Shown here: piece after piece, positions 62,653-64,000 of the stretch
Position numbering within the stretch: position 1 is the first letter of the stretch
How the letters are laid out: the number at the start of each line of letters is the position of its first letter
The notes under the pieces: generated by a model
What the model was told of the DNA's origin: nothing
The model's input: the letters and a program-made list of their open reading frames with translations, nothing else
Databases searched by the model: none
Source of the DNA: Azospirillum rugosum
Lineage (GTDB): Bacteria; Pseudomonadota; Alphaproteobacteria; Azospirillales; Azospirillaceae
Assembly: GCF_017876155.1 (NCBI RefSeq)
Contig: NZ_JAGINP010000030.1
Location: 37,088-101,087, forward strand
Length of the DNA stretch: 64,000 nt
Direction: 5' to 3'
Position numbers and translations under genes: made by a program

Positions 62653-63755
62653 CCGTGATGGCGTGGACCCAGCGCGGGGTCGCCCGTTACGAGGCCTGCG
62701 ATCGTCCGGCGCTGGAGGCGTTCCAACGGGACAGCTTCGGCACCGACGCGATCCAGCTCGACGAGGCGCATTTCCACTGGCTGTTCGAGGAACCGCCGGA
62801 GCGGGATCCCGAAGGGATGCAGCTCTGGGTCTGCAAGCGCAACGGAGGGATCGTCGGCCAGCAGGCCGGCATCCCCTTCGCGCTGAAGGTCGGCGACCGC
62901 GTGCGCCGCGCCTCCTGGGCGATCGACCTGATGGTCGCCCCGGAATGGCGGCTGCGCGGCGTCGGGCCCGGCCTGTCGGAGTCCCACGCGGCGGCCAGCG
63001 AAGCGGCCATCTCGCTGTCCATGACCGACGCCGCCTACAAGTCCTACAAGCGCGCGGGCTGGCTCGACCTCGGCAACGTGCCGACCTACCTGCGCGTTCT
63101 CGACCCGCCGCGCTGCCTGCGCGTCAGCCCCTACGACGGCGGGCTGGCGCGGATGGCCGCGCGGCTCGGCAAGCCGGCGCTGACCGGCGCGTCGCTGGCC
63201 TGCCACGCCGCCGCCCGCGCCTTCGGCGGCCGGCTGGTGGAGGTCGACCACTTCGACCCGCGCGTGGACGATCTGTGGGCGGCGGCGGCGCCGCAGCACA
63301 GCTGCATCGCGCGGCGCGACTGGGCCTTCCTGAACTGGCGCTTCGACAGCATCCCGACGGCGCAACGGCACCGCCGCTTCTACATCATGCGGCGCGACGC
63401 GGTGATGGCCTACGTCGTGCTGCGGGTCGACCGCTGGCGCGGGGAAAGCGTCGGGGTCGTCTGCGACTACCTGGCCCGGCCGGGCTGGCTGATGCCGGCC
63501 TTCGCCCTGGTGGTCGAAAAGGTCCGGCGCGAGCGGATGGCCGCCTTGCTCTGCCGCACCCTGAACCCGCTCGCCGCACGGCCGCTGTCGATGATGGGCT
63601 TTCTGTGTCTGAAGAACGGGCTGCGCCAGCCGACCCGGATGATGGCCAGGGCCGCCGCCGACCGGGCCGACCTGGCGCCGCTGCTCGGCGACCCGCGCAA
63701 CTGGTTCGTCACGGCGGCCGACAGCGACATGGGGTTCAAGGAATTAGGGGAATAA
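62649..63755 (+). CDS. GNAT-type N-acyltransferase
   Basis: This 368-residue cytoplasmic protein has an N-terminal GNAT-like domain (about residues 1-130, with WLFEEPPERDPEGMQLWVCKRNGGIVGQQAG and IDLMVAPEWRLRGVGPGL, the acyl-CoA loop) and a second, divergent half to the end. Such two-domain GNAT proteins accompany exosortase-type and aminoacyl-sugar loci, where they attach an acyl group from a carrier to an amine. ATG 62649 overlaps the NAD synthase stop by four bases. With the ACP it could take an acyl-ACP donor. A perfect terminator follows. Confidence 0.75.
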   Translation: MTVMAWTQRGVARYEACDRPALEAFQRDSFGTDAIQLDEAHFHWLFEEPPERDPEGMQLWVCKRNGGIVGQQAGIPFALKVGDRVRRASWAIDLMVAPEWRLRGVGPGLSESHAAASEAAISLSMTDAAYKSYKRAGWLDLGNVPTYLRVLDPPRCLRVSPYDGGLARMAARLGKPALTGASLACHAAARAFGGRLVEVDHFDPRVDDLWAAAAPQHSCIARRDWAFLNWRFDSIPTAQRHRRFYIMRRDAVMAYVVLRVDRWRGESVGVVCDYLARPGWLMPAFALVVEKVRRERMAALLCRTLNPLAARPLSMMGFLCLKNGLRQPTRMMARAAADRADLAPLLGDPRNWFVTAADSDMGFKELGE

Positions 63756-63770
63756 GGGGCGTAGAACGCG

Positions 63771-63801
63771 AAAAGGGCGTCCGCAATGCGGACGCCCTTT
63801 T
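63771..63801. terminator. bidirectional terminator between cassette and rRNA gene
   Basis: A perfect 14-bp stem (63771-63784 with 63788-63801), AAAAGGGCGTCCGC, has a three-base loop. T runs are present on both strands, so it can end both the plus-strand cassette and the minus-strand rRNA transcript. Confidence 0.9.
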
Positions 63802-63907
63802 CGTGTGGTCGTTCATAAGGTCGAGATGAGCGGGATGCATCGTCCGGCGCATGAGCGGCTTGCCGCTGCACACGACGTTCGGTTTTGCGCGCCGTTTCCG
63901 GCGCGGG

Positions 63908-64000
63908 GATCAAGCCGATCGAGCGATTAGTAAGGCTCAGCTTCAGGCGTTGCCGCCCGTCCACATGCCTCCTATCGACGTGATGGTCTGTCACGGCTCT
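63908..64000 (-). rRNA. 23S ribosomal RNA, 3' end (partial)
   Basis: The minus strand reads into the last about 93 bases of 23S rRNA. ACGTCGATAGG, GAAGCTGAGCCTTACTAAT and TCGATCGGCTTGATC follow the conserved 3' end of alphaproteobacterial 23S rRNA. The rest lies beyond the window. A GAAA-loop hairpin (63886-63903) follows in the spacer, then the terminator. No 5S gene is found after it. Confidence 0.85.

Noticed and set aside
63802..63907. 5S rRNA gene after the 23S end
   Set aside because: The spacer is too short and lacks any 5S-like conserved segment on the expected strand.

Overview
The window reads as about 64 kb of chromosome from a GC-rich alphaproteobacterium, most likely Azospirillum or a close relative. 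This is inferred from the strong G/C third-position bias, the gene order hisG-hisD-UPF0262-phosphatase and infA-maf-RNase G-yacG-tRNA-Phe, a SAM-II type riboswitch (a class known mainly from Alphaproteobacteria) and a 23S rRNA 3' end of alphaproteobacterial type at the right edge. No phage, insertion sequence, transposase or CRISPR array was seen.

Positions 1-12.8 kb hold housekeeping and transport genes: the 3' end of ispE, a glycine-zipper envelope protein, a candidate small RNA, an oxalate/formate-type antiporter, a Bax-inhibitor-1 protein, an ECF sigma/anti-sigma pair, a long cation diffusion facilitator, an MFS exporter, and a polar amino acid ABC operon led by its own GntR/FCD regulator. 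Positions 13-22.5 kb hold tRNA-Phe, yacG, RNase G, maf and infA, then a transglycosylase and a hybrid histidine kinase, then the phosphatase, UPF0262, hisD and hisG.

Positions 22.6-26.4 kb form a methionine locus. A SAM-II-like riboswitch lies directly ahead of an unrecognised 27-residue cysteine-rich peptide gene. It is followed by a 73-residue protein, a dead C-terminal remnant of an acyl-CoA ligase, and metN-metI-metQ. Positions 26.5-37.7 kb carry a proline-rich secreted protein, a pentapeptide-repeat protein, a second hybrid kinase, glgX, a Nif11-like small protein, a winged-helix regulator, gpmA and a Suv3-like RNA helicase.

Positions 38-63.8 kb form an exopolysaccharide locus. It contains a WecG-type transferase, a Wzc-type co-polymerase/tyrosine kinase, a GH10 enzyme, a methyltransferase, a GH5 enzyme whose catalytic domain appears to be inserted inside a Calx-beta domain, a Wzx flippase, a phosphoglycosyl transferase, a Wzy-like polymerase, three glycosyltransferases and a polysaccharide deacetylase. 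The locus ends in a cassette of acyl carrier protein, acyl-CoA ligase, glutamine-dependent amidotransferase, NAD synthase-like enzyme and N-acyltransferase, which resembles the non-exosortase half of exosortase-A loci. A perfect hairpin separates it from the 3' end of a 23S rRNA gene with no 5S gene where one would be expected.

Several intergenic regions carry REP/BIME-like paired palindromes, and one carries a separate 30-bp-arm inverted repeat. All functional calls come from reading motifs and family resemblance; no database search was run.
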